Assembly: GCA_000431515.1 (NCBI GenBank)
Contig: HF991351.1
Location: forward strand, 49,407-84,700
Direction of reading: 5' to 3'
Length of the DNA: 35,294 nt
DNA from: Clostridium sp. CAG:632
GTDB taxonomy: Bacteria; Bacillota; Clostridia; Lachnospirales; Lachnospiraceae
Part shown: positions 1 to 8,729 of the stretch, one piece after another
Position numbering within the stretch: position 1 is the stretch's first letter
Layout of the letters: each line of letters opens with the position of its first letter
Translations under genes and position numbers: made by a program
Notes under the pieces: model-generated
The model's input: only the letters and a program-made list of their open reading frames with translations
Database searches by the model: none
What the model was told of the DNA's origin: nothing

Positions 1-412
1 GCTTTCCCTTAGGCTTTAACGGAAACAGCTTCCGGATGTTTACCAGCTTCAGCCTTGCCAACGTATCACGTTTCTGAATTATACTGATACTATCTTCTTT
101 CCCGGCAAGCTCATAAGATGTGATCAAACGTTCCTGAAATCCCTGTGCATCCAACCTCAAAGCCGCCTGCTTCATATCCGGCCGTTTCAGAATACCGAGA
201 ACCATACCGGCCACGACTCCGGCCGCCACTGCGATCAGTGCATACTGCACTGCGAAATACCATGGTACGAATAATGAGATCAGCGATATGACTACCGCAG
301 CTCCAAACCCGGCAAGCATGCCGAAAAGAAGCATCTGCAGTACTGCCTTTTCACTCAGTCTTCTCCGTACCCGTTTCACATATTTTTTTATCTCTGCATC
401 TAATCCATTCAT
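1..412 (-). CDS. Membrane protein, partial (C-terminus beyond window)
   Basis: This reading frame starts at an ATG at 410-412 and stays open to the window edge, so about 137 N-terminal residues are visible. Residues of roughly 24-49 and 51-74 form two adjacent hydrophobic segments. A charged cytoplasmic-looking part follows, with an A-x-x-L-D-x-x-G-F-x-E-R-L pattern near residue 90. Two membrane segments followed by this pattern recall large DUF4175-like membrane proteins, but that is only a resemblance. The gene lies 38 bases downstream of the ABC permease and is probably the last visible gene of the two-component/ABC operon. Its function is unknown; a role with the transporter is inferred from position only. 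Confidence 0.7.
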   Translation of the reverse strand, partial: MNGLDAEIKKYVKRVRRRLSEKAVLQMLLFGMLAGFGAAVVISLISLFVPWYFAVQYALIAVAAGVVAGMVLGILKRPDMKQAALRLDAQGFQERLITSYELAGKEDSISIIQKRDTLARLKLVNIRKLFPLKPKGK

Positions 413-450
413 ATGTCAGCCTCCTGTCTACGGCTCATAACATCTTTCAT

Positions 451-1677
451 CTAATCCTGTAGTGTCTGCTGAGGGACTTCTCCCACCTGCTGTACCGGTT
501 CTACATTCTGCACCGGTGACACCGGTGGTACTGCTGCTACCTGCTGTACCGGCTCCACATTCTGCACCGGTGGCACTGCTGCTGCCTGCTGCATTGGCTG
601 TGGAGGTGCATATATCGGCTGCGGAGGCATCTGCTCCTGCATCTGCGGCTGTCCCTGCATCATCTGCGGCTGATACCGCTGTGGCTGTGGTGCAACCGGC
701 ATTCCCTGTAACTTCTGTGCCTCCATCTGCTTTGGTGCCTTTTTCTTCTTATGCTTTTTAATCGGATTCAGCTTACTTGCCGCCATTCGTAAGAAAAAGA
801 AACTAAGCAATCCACTGATGATCACATTCACCGGAATCCATGCATATGACAGAATCGGCGTGATCACTCCAAACATATCTGCTTCTCTTAAAATCTCCGC
901 TATAGATGGCAGATTCATCACCCGCATCATATAATCAAAAAATCCGGTCAACGGTGTCAGAATCATAATAAACGGCGTTGGTCCGAAGTTCGGATCCGGC
1001 GGGTTCATCATCTGGTCTGTCACAGCCGCATAAGCAATCGCCTCGACTCCCAGGACTCCGCCACAGATAATCAACGGAAGAAACAGAACTCCAAACTCGA
1101 TCAGAAATGTCATTACTATAGATGATATTGTCTTCTTAAACGCACTGGAGCAGAACACACCGATACTGCCTACTAATATTGCCACTACCAAAATCATCAC
1201 AATAAATCCAAGCAGTGCGAACCAGTTCAGACCGCCAAGCACGAAAGAAATCGCCATGATCGGTATACTTGTAACAATAAACATAATAAAATTTGACAGG
1301 GATGCCAGAAGCTTTCCCCATACAATAGCAAACGGTTTCTCCGGTGTCGTCAGCATGATCTCCAGAGTCTGTTTCTCACGTTCTCCGGATATCGAACCTG
1401 CTGATAAAATCGGAACGATCAGAAGTGTGATTGCAAGCTGTGTCCATCCGATCACCGGAAAGATATACAGGTAACCGGAAAAGTCAATCGCATCACCGTT
1501 GCTGCTGAACGCACCGGATATTCCACCAACCGCATTTACACTGAAGATCATAACAACTGCGATCAGCGCCAGTACAATATTATAAAACATCAGTGCCAGA
1601 GGAATCTTAATACTTCTGGAGCCTAAGCGTAATTCCTTTCTTAAAATCGGATTCATTTTCTTTTTTGTATGACTCAT
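451..1677 (-). CDS. ABC-2 type transporter permease with P/Q-rich repeat tail
   Basis: This is a 408-residue integral membrane protein. About six hydrophobic segments can be seen, near residues 25-47, 69-93, 131-150, 151-174, 186-210 and 281-303. The G-E-R-E-K-Q-T-L-E stretch after the second segment is typical of ABC-2 permeases of the NatB/GldF type. The ATG overlaps the stop of the ATPase gene by four bases, so the two are translationally coupled and very likely form one exporter. Residues of about 310-408 are an unusual cytoplasmic tail: a lysine-rich stretch, then proline, glutamine and methionine-rich sequence with an 18-residue repeat (VQNVEPVQQV core). The substrate is unknown. Confidence 0.88.
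   Translation of the reverse strand: MSHTKKKMNPILRKELRLGSRSIKIPLALMFYNIVLALIAVVMIFSVNAVGGISGAFSSNGDAIDFSGYLYIFPVIGWTQLAITLLIVPILSAGSISGEREKQTLEIMLTTPEKPFAIVWGKLLASLSNFIMFIVTSIPIMAISFVLGGLNWFALLGFIVMILVVAILVGSIGVFCSSAFKKTISSIVMTFLIEFGVLFLPLIICGGVLGVEAIAYAAVTDQMMNPPDPNFGPTPFIMILTPLTGFFDYMMRVMNLPSIAEILREADMFGVITPILSYAWIPVNVIISGLLSFFFLRMAASKLNPIKKHKKKKAPKQMEAQKLQGMPVAPQPQRYQPQMMQGQPQMQEQMPPQPIYAPPQPMQQAAAVPPVQNVEPVQQVAAVPPVSPVQNVEPVQQVGEVPQQTLQD
485..571 (-). repeat. 54-base tandem repeat inside permease tail
   Basis: A stretch beginning at 485 recurs at 539, a period of 54 bases. It encodes an 18-residue repeat with core VQNVEPVQQV in the C-terminal tail of the permease. The second copy is incomplete and carries a few silent or conservative differences, so the duplication is not brand new. 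The period is a multiple of three, as expected for repeat-unit expansion that keeps the frame. Confidence 0.75.
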
Positions 1678-2600
1678 CGTTTTTCACCCCCTGTAATCTC
1701 AAGGAAGAGTGTTTCCAGATTGCCTTCCTCTCTGTGGAATCCGCTGACTTTCACGCCACTTAAGATCAGATTACTCAAAAGCTGCGCCATATCTGCTTCT
1801 TCACCGCAGAATGCAATAATGATCTCGTTATCACGGATTGATAATTTCTGTACCTGCGGAGTCTGTCTTAAAATCTGGATTGCCTGATCCTTATTCTCCA
1901 GGATCTGAATGGTAAGCGGATTCGCCTGTCTGGACTGTCTGGTAATCTCCTCTACCTTTCCGTTTGCAATCAGGTTGCCTTTCTCCATCACTCCGATGCT
2001 GGTACACATCTCTCCCAGCTCCGGCAGAATATGGGAACTGATAATAATGGTCTTTCCCATAGAGCCTAAGTTCTTCATGATCTCTTTCAATTCGAATCTG
2101 GCTCTCGGATCCAGACCGGATGCCGGCTCGTCCAGAATCAGAAGCTGTGGATTATGAATCAGCGCTCTTGCTACACATAACCGCTGCTTCATACCTCTTG
2201 ACAGTCCATCCACATAGGAATCCGCCTTATCCGATAAATTCACCAGATCCAGCAGTCCCAGTGATGTTTTGCGGACAGTTTCTCCGTCAATCCCATACAT
2301 GGAGCCGTAAAAGTCCATATATTCCATCACCTTAAAATTATCATAAACACCGAAGAAGTCCGGTACATAACCTACTTTCCGTTTGATCAGTTCATTATGG
2401 TTCAGGGAGTCGATTCCATCTACGTATACCTCTCCCCAGTCTGCCTGAAGCAGACCGCAGATAATTCGCATAGTTGTTGTCTTTCCTGCTCCGTTCGGCC
2501 CTACAAAGCCGAATATCTCGCCCTTGTCAATGTGGAGGTTTAAGTTATTCAGTGCACGATATTTACCATATGTCTTTGTCAGATTTCGAATCTCAACCAT
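1674..2600 (-). CDS. ABC transporter ATP-binding protein (NatA/CcmA type)
   Basis: This 308-residue cytoplasmic ATPase should energise the adjacent ABC-2 permease. Visible motifs are Walker A GPNGAGKTT (residues 34-42), the signature LSRGM (133-137) and Walker B LLILDEP (153-159), followed by the D-loop S-G-L-D and a switch-region histidine in SSHILPE. The C-terminal 80 residues look like the regulatory extension common in exporters of this class. The ATG shares a base with the stop of the upstream membrane protein, and the gene's end overlaps the permease start, so the three form a tightly coupled unit. Substrate cannot be read from the sequence. Confidence 0.93.
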   Translation of the reverse strand: MVEIRNLTKTYGKYRALNNLNLHIDKGEIFGFVGPNGAGKTTTMRIICGLLQADWGEVYVDGIDSLNHNELIKRKVGYVPDFFGVYDNFKVMEYMDFYGSMYGIDGETVRKTSLGLLDLVNLSDKADSYVDGLSRGMKQRLCVARALIHNPQLLILDEPASGLDPRARFELKEIMKNLGSMGKTIIISSHILPELGEMCTSIGVMEKGNLIANGKVEEITRQSRQANPLTIQILENKDQAIQILRQTPQVQKLSIRDNEIIIAFCGEEADMAQLLSNLILSGVKVSGFHREEGNLETLFLEITGGEKR

Positions 2601-5071
2601 TATTTTTCACCCCCAATCAGAGAAATTACAGGTGCATAACAGTTACTATTGCCGCTTCCATCTACATATCGAATCTTCATCCAACCGTTTTCATCAATAT
2701 AAGGTACCAGATCCGTTACCTCATCTGTATTTATAAATACCTGTTCATACTGACTGCTCTCACAATTATACAGCCATACCTCTGCCTCTTCACCTGGGTA
2801 ATAATCAGCGTATAATTCATCATCGGAGGATCCGGTATCTGTAGAATCCGTATGTTTCCGAAGCAATGCGCCGTTCAGGTTCAGCTTACCGAAATCATAC
2901 AAGACATTCATTTCCGTTTCACCATACATATACAGTTCATTATCATCATAAAGGATATCATATCCATCCGGATATATGTTCCGGTCATAGGAAATGTTAT
3001 TACCGCCCACCATATACTGGTTAATATCCGAAATAAAGGTCGTATAGCCCCGATACTCCTCCGGTACTTCTGTAAAATAGGAAACCGCTACCTGGGAAGA
3101 ATAGACCTTTCCGGCCTTCTCCGATAACAGATTCTCAGAATACCCTTCTACCATACCGAATACCATGCCCTGATTCAGATCCAGCGTGTTCTGCTTCTCA
3201 TTCATGATTTTATAAACATTCTGATTCTGAACTGCTTTCTTATAGCTTTCGTTTCCCTGAAAGAACCACCGTTCTGTCGGTGGATTTTCCATCCATTCCG
3301 TACAGTCATAGGAAAGAGAACCGATTCCTTTATTATCTGCTTTCTCAATAGTCTTGGTCTCGCCGTTCTTCATATCTCCCAGGACACAGTAGATATCGTT
3401 ATAACAAAAGACAACATTCTTCAGATCATACCCGGTCTGGTTTGTAACATCACCTTCCACATCGGACAGTGTGCAATTCAGATTCAGGGCAAACCCCTCT
3501 GCCTGAATCGGTTCACTCTTCTTTATCAATACATTATAGGATGTAAATGGCTGTCCCTTATTTACGTTTATGGAAAGTCTGTCCGCATCCTCCAGAACTG
3601 CGTAATTATAATTGGTCGTTCCAAGACTGGAGTAGTCATAATTACTGTCCCCCCAGGTTGTAACACTGCTATATCCTTCTGCCAGCGGCATGCTGTAGCT
3701 TGCTGCTTTCGGACTTTGCATGGTCACATATGCCCGTGTTTCCAGCGTACTTCCGCTATACTCCAGAATCTCTACAGCATCCATAAACGGACGATGGATC
3801 CGATATATCATACTCGTTCCGAATACAACTACCGTGAATCCGACAGCTATGATCGGAATTATAATCCACATCTTTTCCCGCTTGTCCTTCGCTTTCAGTA
3901 TCAGATATACGATTGGACCAATTGCAAGTACATAAACAAGGAAAATTGCTGCATATAATAACGGATTCGGTCGTTTGTTGCCATCCGAACTGTTTACTGC
4001 ACTCTGCATCTTCCACTCACTGTATGGTTCTGAATCTCCCTGTATTATATCTTCATAGTTTTCTGAATTTCCGGCCTTTGCGAGAATATTCGATGCCAGG
4101 ATACCCCGATCCCGCATACTGACAATCGGCTCCATTGCCAGATCATAATCCAGCATTACAATCGTCCCCTTAGAGCCGTAACCGGTCTTCCACGCAGATG
4201 CTCCCGGTGCAATATTGTTCTGAATATCTTCCCAGCCACAGCTGCTTAAATCCGCTGCATCCACCTGCACTGCATCATCTTCGCTGCTTCCGGCAACAAA
4301 CAATCTCTTCTTGCTCAAGCTGCCGATTGTTACCGGACAGGCATTACCTTGAAATGCTTCCAGAACCGTAGATGCTTTCGATCCGGTTCCCAATATCAGG
4401 ATCCCACCATCGTTCACCCAGCTTAAGATCGCCTGCACCTGCTTATCGGACAGCTGTGATGTATTGTAATTATCGATCAGGATATAATGACAAGTCGATA
4501 ATCCTTCTCCGCTTTCCGGAAGAGTCGAAGCATTTAATTGAATCATTTTAGAGGAAACAATGCCGCTTCCGGTGCTGACAGATACTGCATCAAAATAATT
4601 CAGTCCTGTATAATCATCACTCAATACACCAATAATTGCCTCATTTCCTACCTGGATCGTAGTAACCTTTTCCTGCGCCGAATACAGGATTTTATCTTTG
4701 TCATTTACCAGTTCTACTCGCAGAAATGTAGCATTGGAAATATTCGGGATCAGTATGGATGCAGTCTTGGCACCGCCACTTGGAATTACTATAGAATGCT
4801 CATATGCAACGGCCTCCTGATCATAGTCACACGGAACGATCACCCGGATTTTACCGCTGAAATCTTTACCGGAATTAGAGGCATTCACTGTGATCGGAAC
4901 TGATTTTCCCTGAAAAACAACCCCATCCAGCCCGGTTTCTACCGTTACATTAAAATCCGGATTACTGACATCCTTATCCTTCTCTTCTTCTGCAGCTGCC
5001 GTGCCTGCCGGAATCAAAACTACCATCAGTACTGCCAGAAGAATACTCAACCATAGTCGCTTCTTTTTCAT
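2600..5071 (-). CDS. Exported membrane protein with GATase-like domain, ABC-operon partner
   Basis: This is a protein of about 823 residues with an N-terminal signal peptide (KKKR then a hydrophobic run ending in an alanine-rich AGTAAA site). A large extracytoplasmic region follows. Two membrane segments lie near residues 370-395 and 404-425, and a second extracytoplasmic region completes the C-terminus. Residues of about 200-240 (ILIDNYNTSQL to GGILILGTG) look like the alpha/beta fold of glutamine-amidotransferase-like sensor domains found beside ABC-2 exporters. I chose the ATG at 5071 because a GGA-rich ribosome site precedes it at a workable distance. An in-frame ATG at 5083 sits directly against that site. 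It may be an accessory or sensing component; this is inferred from context. Confidence 0.8.
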   Translation of the reverse strand: MKKKRLWLSILLAVLMVVLIPAGTAAAEEEKDKDVSNPDFNVTVETGLDGVVFQGKSVPITVNASNSGKDFSGKIRVIVPCDYDQEAVAYEHSIVIPSGGAKTASILIPNISNATFLRVELVNDKDKILYSAQEKVTTIQVGNEAIIGVLSDDYTGLNYFDAVSVSTGSGIVSSKMIQLNASTLPESGEGLSTCHYILIDNYNTSQLSDKQVQAILSWVNDGGILILGTGSKASTVLEAFQGNACPVTIGSLSKKRLFVAGSSEDDAVQVDAADLSSCGWEDIQNNIAPGASAWKTGYGSKGTIVMLDYDLAMEPIVSMRDRGILASNILAKAGNSENYEDIIQGDSEPYSEWKMQSAVNSSDGNKRPNPLLYAAIFLVYVLAIGPIVYLILKAKDKREKMWIIIPIIAVGFTVVVFGTSMIYRIHRPFMDAVEILEYSGSTLETRAYVTMQSPKAASYSMPLAEGYSSVTTWGDSNYDYSSLGTTNYNYAVLEDADRLSINVNKGQPFTSYNVLIKKSEPIQAEGFALNLNCTLSDVEGDVTNQTGYDLKNVVFCYNDIYCVLGDMKNGETKTIEKADNKGIGSLSYDCTEWMENPPTERWFFQGNESYKKAVQNQNVYKIMNEKQNTLDLNQGMVFGMVEGYSENLLSEKAGKVYSSQVAVSYFTEVPEEYRGYTTFISDINQYMVGGNNISYDRNIYPDGYDILYDDNELYMYGETEMNVLYDFGKLNLNGALLRKHTDSTDTGSSDDELYADYYPGEEAEVWLYNCESSQYEQVFINTDEVTDLVPYIDENGWMKIRYVDGSGNSNCYAPVISLIGGEK

Positions 5072-5088
5072 CCTTGCTTCCATCCTTT

Positions 5089-6228
5089 CTATACTGTCGG
5101 GAGCAGAACTTCAAATACAGTTCCGCCTTCATCGGAACGAACGCGAATCATTCCGTTATGCATATCAAATATATTTTTAGCTATCGCCAGTCCCAGACCG
5201 GTACCACCTTCTTTGCTGGACCTGGAGGTGTCTCCGCGGTAAAACTTATCAAATATCTTATCTAAATCCTTCGGCGCGATCAGTCTTCCGTAATTAATGA
5301 TTGAAACTCTTACCCTATGCGTCTCCGGATAATTCTGAATCTCAATCTGAATCTGCTTACCTTCCGCGCCATACTTGATCGCATTTCCCATCAGATTGCC
5401 GAAAGCTCTGGCAAGCAGTTCCCCATCACCATCAATATAAATCTTTTCCGGAGGGAATACCGTATAGCACTCCAGATGTGCCTCCATAAGACTCGGATAA
5501 AATTCATCCAGAATCTGTTCCATAAACTGCTTTAAATCTAACCGGCTTTTTGTAATTACCATCTTGTTTTTCTCATATCTGGTAAAATCAAACAGATCCG
5601 TAACCAGTCCTTCCATCCGCACTGCCTTATCATATGCAATATTGAGATATTTCTTTTCTGTTTCTTTATCCAACTGTTCCGGATTCTGTAAAAGATTCAG
5701 ATACCCGAGAATAGAAGTCAGCGGTGTCCGCAGATCATGCGCCACATTGGTGATCAGTTCATCCTTCACATGTTCTGCCTCCCGTTCCTTAGCTATCGTT
5801 GTCTTTAATTCCATCTGCATAGCATTCACGGCAATTGCAAGATCTTCCAGCTCACCAAACGGCCGGATTGGAATCTTGGTTTCCAGATCTCCGTTTTTAA
5901 TTCGTTGCACACCGCTGATGATTTCCCGGAAATAATTAACCATGGGAGCTGTCATTACAATGTAATATACAAAAAAACAAAATACCGTTATAATTGCCAG
6001 AAGCCACCAGATACCCGGCTCTGTCTGTCTCATGATCGTAAAAATATCTTCCGGTGTCCCTACCAATGATTTTTTTAATGTAATCCTTGCCAGATTCCAT
6101 TTCACCAGCTGAATAAATGCTATCACACTGATATCTGACAGAAATGTAAGTATACAGCTGATGATGGCATATCCTGCCAATTGTACCCGAAAACTTTTTA
6201 AAATATTAAGCTTCAATTTTATATCCAA
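5089..6228 (-). CDS. Two-component sensor histidine kinase (VanS-like layout)
   Basis: This is a kinase of about 379 residues. Membrane segments lie near residues 19-42 and 74-96 and enclose a short extracytoplasmic loop. A HAMP linker occupies about 97-148. The HisKA motif HDLRTPLTSILGY carries the phospho-acceptor His164. The ATP-binding domain shows the N box (NLMGNAIKYG), an F box (IFDKFYRGD) and G box (GGTGLGLAI). It overlaps the regulator gene by 23 bases. There is no good ATG: the frame opens with TTG at 6228 directly behind GGGGAG, and another TTG at 6216 is the alternative, so the exact start is uncertain. The signal sensed is unknown; the kinase presumably controls the downstream ABC genes. 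Confidence 0.92.
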   Translation of the reverse strand: MDIKLKLNILKSFRVQLAGYAIISCILTFLSDISVIAFIQLVKWNLARITLKKSLVGTPEDIFTIMRQTEPGIWWLLAIITVFCFFVYYIVMTAPMVNYFREIISGVQRIKNGDLETKIPIRPFGELEDLAIAVNAMQMELKTTIAKEREAEHVKDELITNVAHDLRTPLTSILGYLNLLQNPEQLDKETEKKYLNIAYDKAVRMEGLVTDLFDFTRYEKNKMVITKSRLDLKQFMEQILDEFYPSLMEAHLECYTVFPPEKIYIDGDGELLARAFGNLMGNAIKYGAEGKQIQIEIQNYPETHRVRVSIINYGRLIAPKDLDKIFDKFYRGDTSRSSKEGGTGLGLAIAKNIFDMHNGMIRVRSDEGGTVFEVLLPTV

Positions 6229-6895
6229 CTCCCCATACGGTTTTTATCAGAGATGGATTCTTCGGGTCATCTTCTATCTTCTCCCGCAGTCTCCGAATAT
6301 GCACCATCACAGTATTGTTTACCTCGTAAACCTGTTCCTTCCATACCTGTTCAAAAATCTCATCCGTGCTATATACCCGGTTCGGATGTCCGGCCAGCAG
6401 GCAGAGGATCTCGAACTCAATCGGTGTCAGCGCCAGTTCTTCATCTCTGCGCTTTACCCGGTGAGAGGACTTGTTGATTTCCAGATCCCGGACTGTGATC
6501 ATATCCGGACTTGCCGAAACTCCCTGAATCGCCTGATAACGCTTCAGCTGTGATTTTACACGTGCCGTCAGCTCCAGCGGATTAAACGGCTTCGTTACAT
6601 AATCATCTACACCGGTACCAAATCCCAGGATTTTATCCATGTCCGCAGTCTTCGCACTCAGCATGATGATTGGAATATTACTGGTTCTCCGAATCCGTCT
6701 GCAGGTCTCCATTCCATCCATCTTCGGCATCATGACATCCAGAATGATCACCCGGATTTCCGGATGTTCCTTTAACTTCTCTAAGCACTCCTCGCCATCA
6801 TAAGCCTTAATCACATCAAACCCATCATTATTCAGGTAGATTTCTACCAGATCTGCGATTTCCTGTTCATCATCTACTACTAAAATTGTCGCCAT
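6206..6895 (-). CDS. OmpR/VanR-family response regulator
   Basis: This is a 229-residue DNA-binding regulator. The receiver domain (1-115) has the acidic pair D8/D9, phospho-acceptor D53 in VIILDVMMP, and the conserved lysine in VTKPF. The winged-helix effector domain occupies about 130-229 (LTPIEFEILCLLAGHPNRV and the closing VWGVGYKIEA), which is the OmpR/PhoB type. A purine-rich GGGGG ribosome site precedes the ATG. It is the first gene of the left-end operon, and three CTTA direct repeats lie 64-89 bases upstream and may be its own binding site. Its targets are inferred to be this operon. Confidence 0.95.
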   Translation of the reverse strand: MATILVVDDEQEIADLVEIYLNNDGFDVIKAYDGEECLEKLKEHPEIRVIILDVMMPKMDGMETCRRIRRTSNIPIIMLSAKTADMDKILGFGTGVDDYVTKPFNPLELTARVKSQLKRYQAIQGVSASPDMITVRDLEINKSSHRVKRRDEELALTPIEFEILCLLAGHPNRVYSTDEIFEQVWKEQVYEVNNTVMVHIRRLREKIEDDPKNPSLIKTVWGVGYKIEA

Positions 6896-6958
6896 TTCTA
6901 TTCCCCCGAAAATATGATTCTTTCCTCTGTTATCGTATCACAAAAGAATCTGCCGTAC

Positions 6959-6984
6959 CTTACGAACTTCTTACGATTTCTTAA
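6959..6984 (-). promoter_or_regulatory. Putative response-regulator box (three half-sites)
   Basis: On the minus strand TAAG recurs three times at 10- and 11-base spacing (plus-strand CTTA at 6959, 6970 and 6980), with two copies extending to CGTAAG. Direct repeats at one helical turn are the usual binding pattern of OmpR-family regulators. The block lies upstream of the regulator gene, about where a -35 region would sit, and no consensus -35 is apparent, so activator-dependent autoregulation is plausible. Confidence 0.45.
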
Positions 6985-7010
6985 TGTATCCCTTATTGTA
7001 TCCGGTCATT

Positions 7011-8672
7011 TTATATACGGAAGATGCTGTTTCCGATAAATTCACGCAGGATGGAATTATTCGGGACAGCCTGACCATCGATTCCAAGGAAATAATCCAG
7101 AAACTTTAAAAGCCGCTTTGCCTCCTGATACTCCGGTGCATCATGCGAGATTGCGAACAACAGTGGTTCCGCATACTGCTTGATGACACTCAGCTCATAG
7201 ATCAGCGCAGAATTAAACATTACATCCGCTTCCTCCTGATATGGGAAAATATTATTTTCTTCTCCGCGTCGTACAGAATGCCACATTGCGATCGTATCCT
7301 GTGCGGAGTTCCCTCTGGTACGTGCATCTCTTACGATCCGGCGAATCAGCCGTCCATCGGTGGTCGAGATCCGGTTATGCTGGTCAATGTTTAAACTCGT
7401 CAGTGCACTGATATAAATCTTAAACTTACTTTCATCCGGAAGCTGTGCCGACATCTTCGGATTCAATCCATGGATTCCTTCTATAACCAATACATCTCCG
7501 GTCCGGAGCTGCTTATAATCTCCCTTATACTCCCGTCTTCCGGTATGGAAATTAAACCGCGGCAGCTCTACGGTCTCTCCGGCCAGCAGGCGACTCATAT
7601 CGGAATTAAACTGTTTCATATCAATCGCTTCAATACATTCGAAATTGTAATTGCCATCTGCATCTCTCGGTGTATCTTCCCGGTTGACAAAGTAATCATC
7701 CAGTGCGATTGGATGCGGACGCATACCATATGCCCGCAGCTGGATACTCAGACGATGGGAGAAGGTTGTCTTGCCGGAGGAGCTCGGACCTGCGATCAGT
7801 ACAATCTGCTTACCGTCCCGTTCAATCTTTTCCGCAATCTCTGCAATCTTTTTCTCCTGTAATGCCTCCTGCACCAGAATCAGATTCTCCATATCCCCGG
7901 ATGCGATCACATCATTTAAAGCACCTACGGTATCGACATTCAGCATCTGGCTCCAATCCTCGGATTCCTTCAGCACCCGGAACAGCTTCTTCTGTGGTTC
8001 AAACGGTGCCAGTGTCTCCGGCTCCTGCATAGTCGGCATCTGAAGTACAAATCCGGCGCTGTATAAAATCAGGTCAAAGCAATGAATATAGCCGGTACTC
8101 GGTACCATATATCCGTAATGATAATCTTTATAATCCTCAATACTATACATATTGGTCGCAGATACCCGACGATACTGGAATAAGCGCACCTTATCCTCCA
8201 TTCCCTCTGCTGCAAACTGTTTCATGGCCCGATCGGTGCTGACACTTTCTTTTTTGATCGGAATATCTTCCCATATCAAATCCTTCATTCTCCGTTTAAT
8301 CGCAAACAGCAGATCCTCACTGATTCCATCCGGAAGTCCCTCAATCTCACAATAGTAGCCATCTCCCATAGAATACATTATGCGTACCTGAATATCCTTG
8401 GAATGCTCCATAACATCATCAATTGCCTTCAGCATCAGAAGTGTTGCACTCCGTTTATAAGACTGGAAACCGATCTCATCTGCCACGGTCAGAAACCGGA
8501 TCTCGGTACCGTCCTGTACCTTCTTATGCAGCTCACATAATTTCTGGTTCATATATGCCAAAACGATATCATGCTTTTCACGCTCCTGATATCGTTCCGC
8601 TAATTCCAGCAGTGTAATCCCTTCCTCCAGTGTTACCTGCTCACCATATACCTTTACTGTAATTTCGCCCAT
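7011..8672 (-). CDS. TGS-domain nucleoside (uridine) kinase-like protein
   Basis: This is a 553-residue cytoplasmic protein. Residues 1-62 form a TGS-like domain as in threonyl-tRNA synthetase, and about 65-190 resemble the synthetase second additional domain. The C-terminal half is a P-loop kinase of the phosphoribulokinase/uridine kinase family, with Walker A AGPSSSGKTTFSHR near 293 and the downstream LDDYFVNREDTPRD and IEGIHGLNP motifs. Proteins of this layout are usually annotated as nucleoside kinase; the role of the TGS part is unclear. A strong GAGGAGG site precedes the ATG. It follows the nif3-like gene by 57 bases and is probably the end of the dgt-rpoD cluster. Confidence 0.88.
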   Translation of the reverse strand: MGEITVKVYGEQVTLEEGITLLELAERYQEREKHDIVLAYMNQKLCELHKKVQDGTEIRFLTVADEIGFQSYKRSATLLMLKAIDDVMEHSKDIQVRIMYSMGDGYYCEIEGLPDGISEDLLFAIKRRMKDLIWEDIPIKKESVSTDRAMKQFAAEGMEDKVRLFQYRRVSATNMYSIEDYKDYHYGYMVPSTGYIHCFDLILYSAGFVLQMPTMQEPETLAPFEPQKKLFRVLKESEDWSQMLNVDTVGALNDVIASGDMENLILVQEALQEKKIAEIAEKIERDGKQIVLIAGPSSSGKTTFSHRLSIQLRAYGMRPHPIALDDYFVNREDTPRDADGNYNFECIEAIDMKQFNSDMSRLLAGETVELPRFNFHTGRREYKGDYKQLRTGDVLVIEGIHGLNPKMSAQLPDESKFKIYISALTSLNIDQHNRISTTDGRLIRRIVRDARTRGNSAQDTIAMWHSVRRGEENNIFPYQEEADVMFNSALIYELSVIKQYAEPLLFAISHDAPEYQEAKRLLKFLDYFLGIDGQAVPNNSILREFIGNSIFRI

Positions 8673-8729
8673 AATAATACCTCCTCAAATTTGTTTCCGG
8701 TCTTTTCTTTATAAATATAAATAGTATGT

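Noticed and set aside
485..571. CRISPR-like direct repeats
   Set aside because: The period is in frame with the permease, and there are no spacers of even length; it is a protein repeat.
6916..6950. Inverted repeat GATTCTTT/AAAGAATC before the response regulator
   Set aside because: Eight-base arms around a 19-base loop without a T run; too weak to call a terminator or operator.
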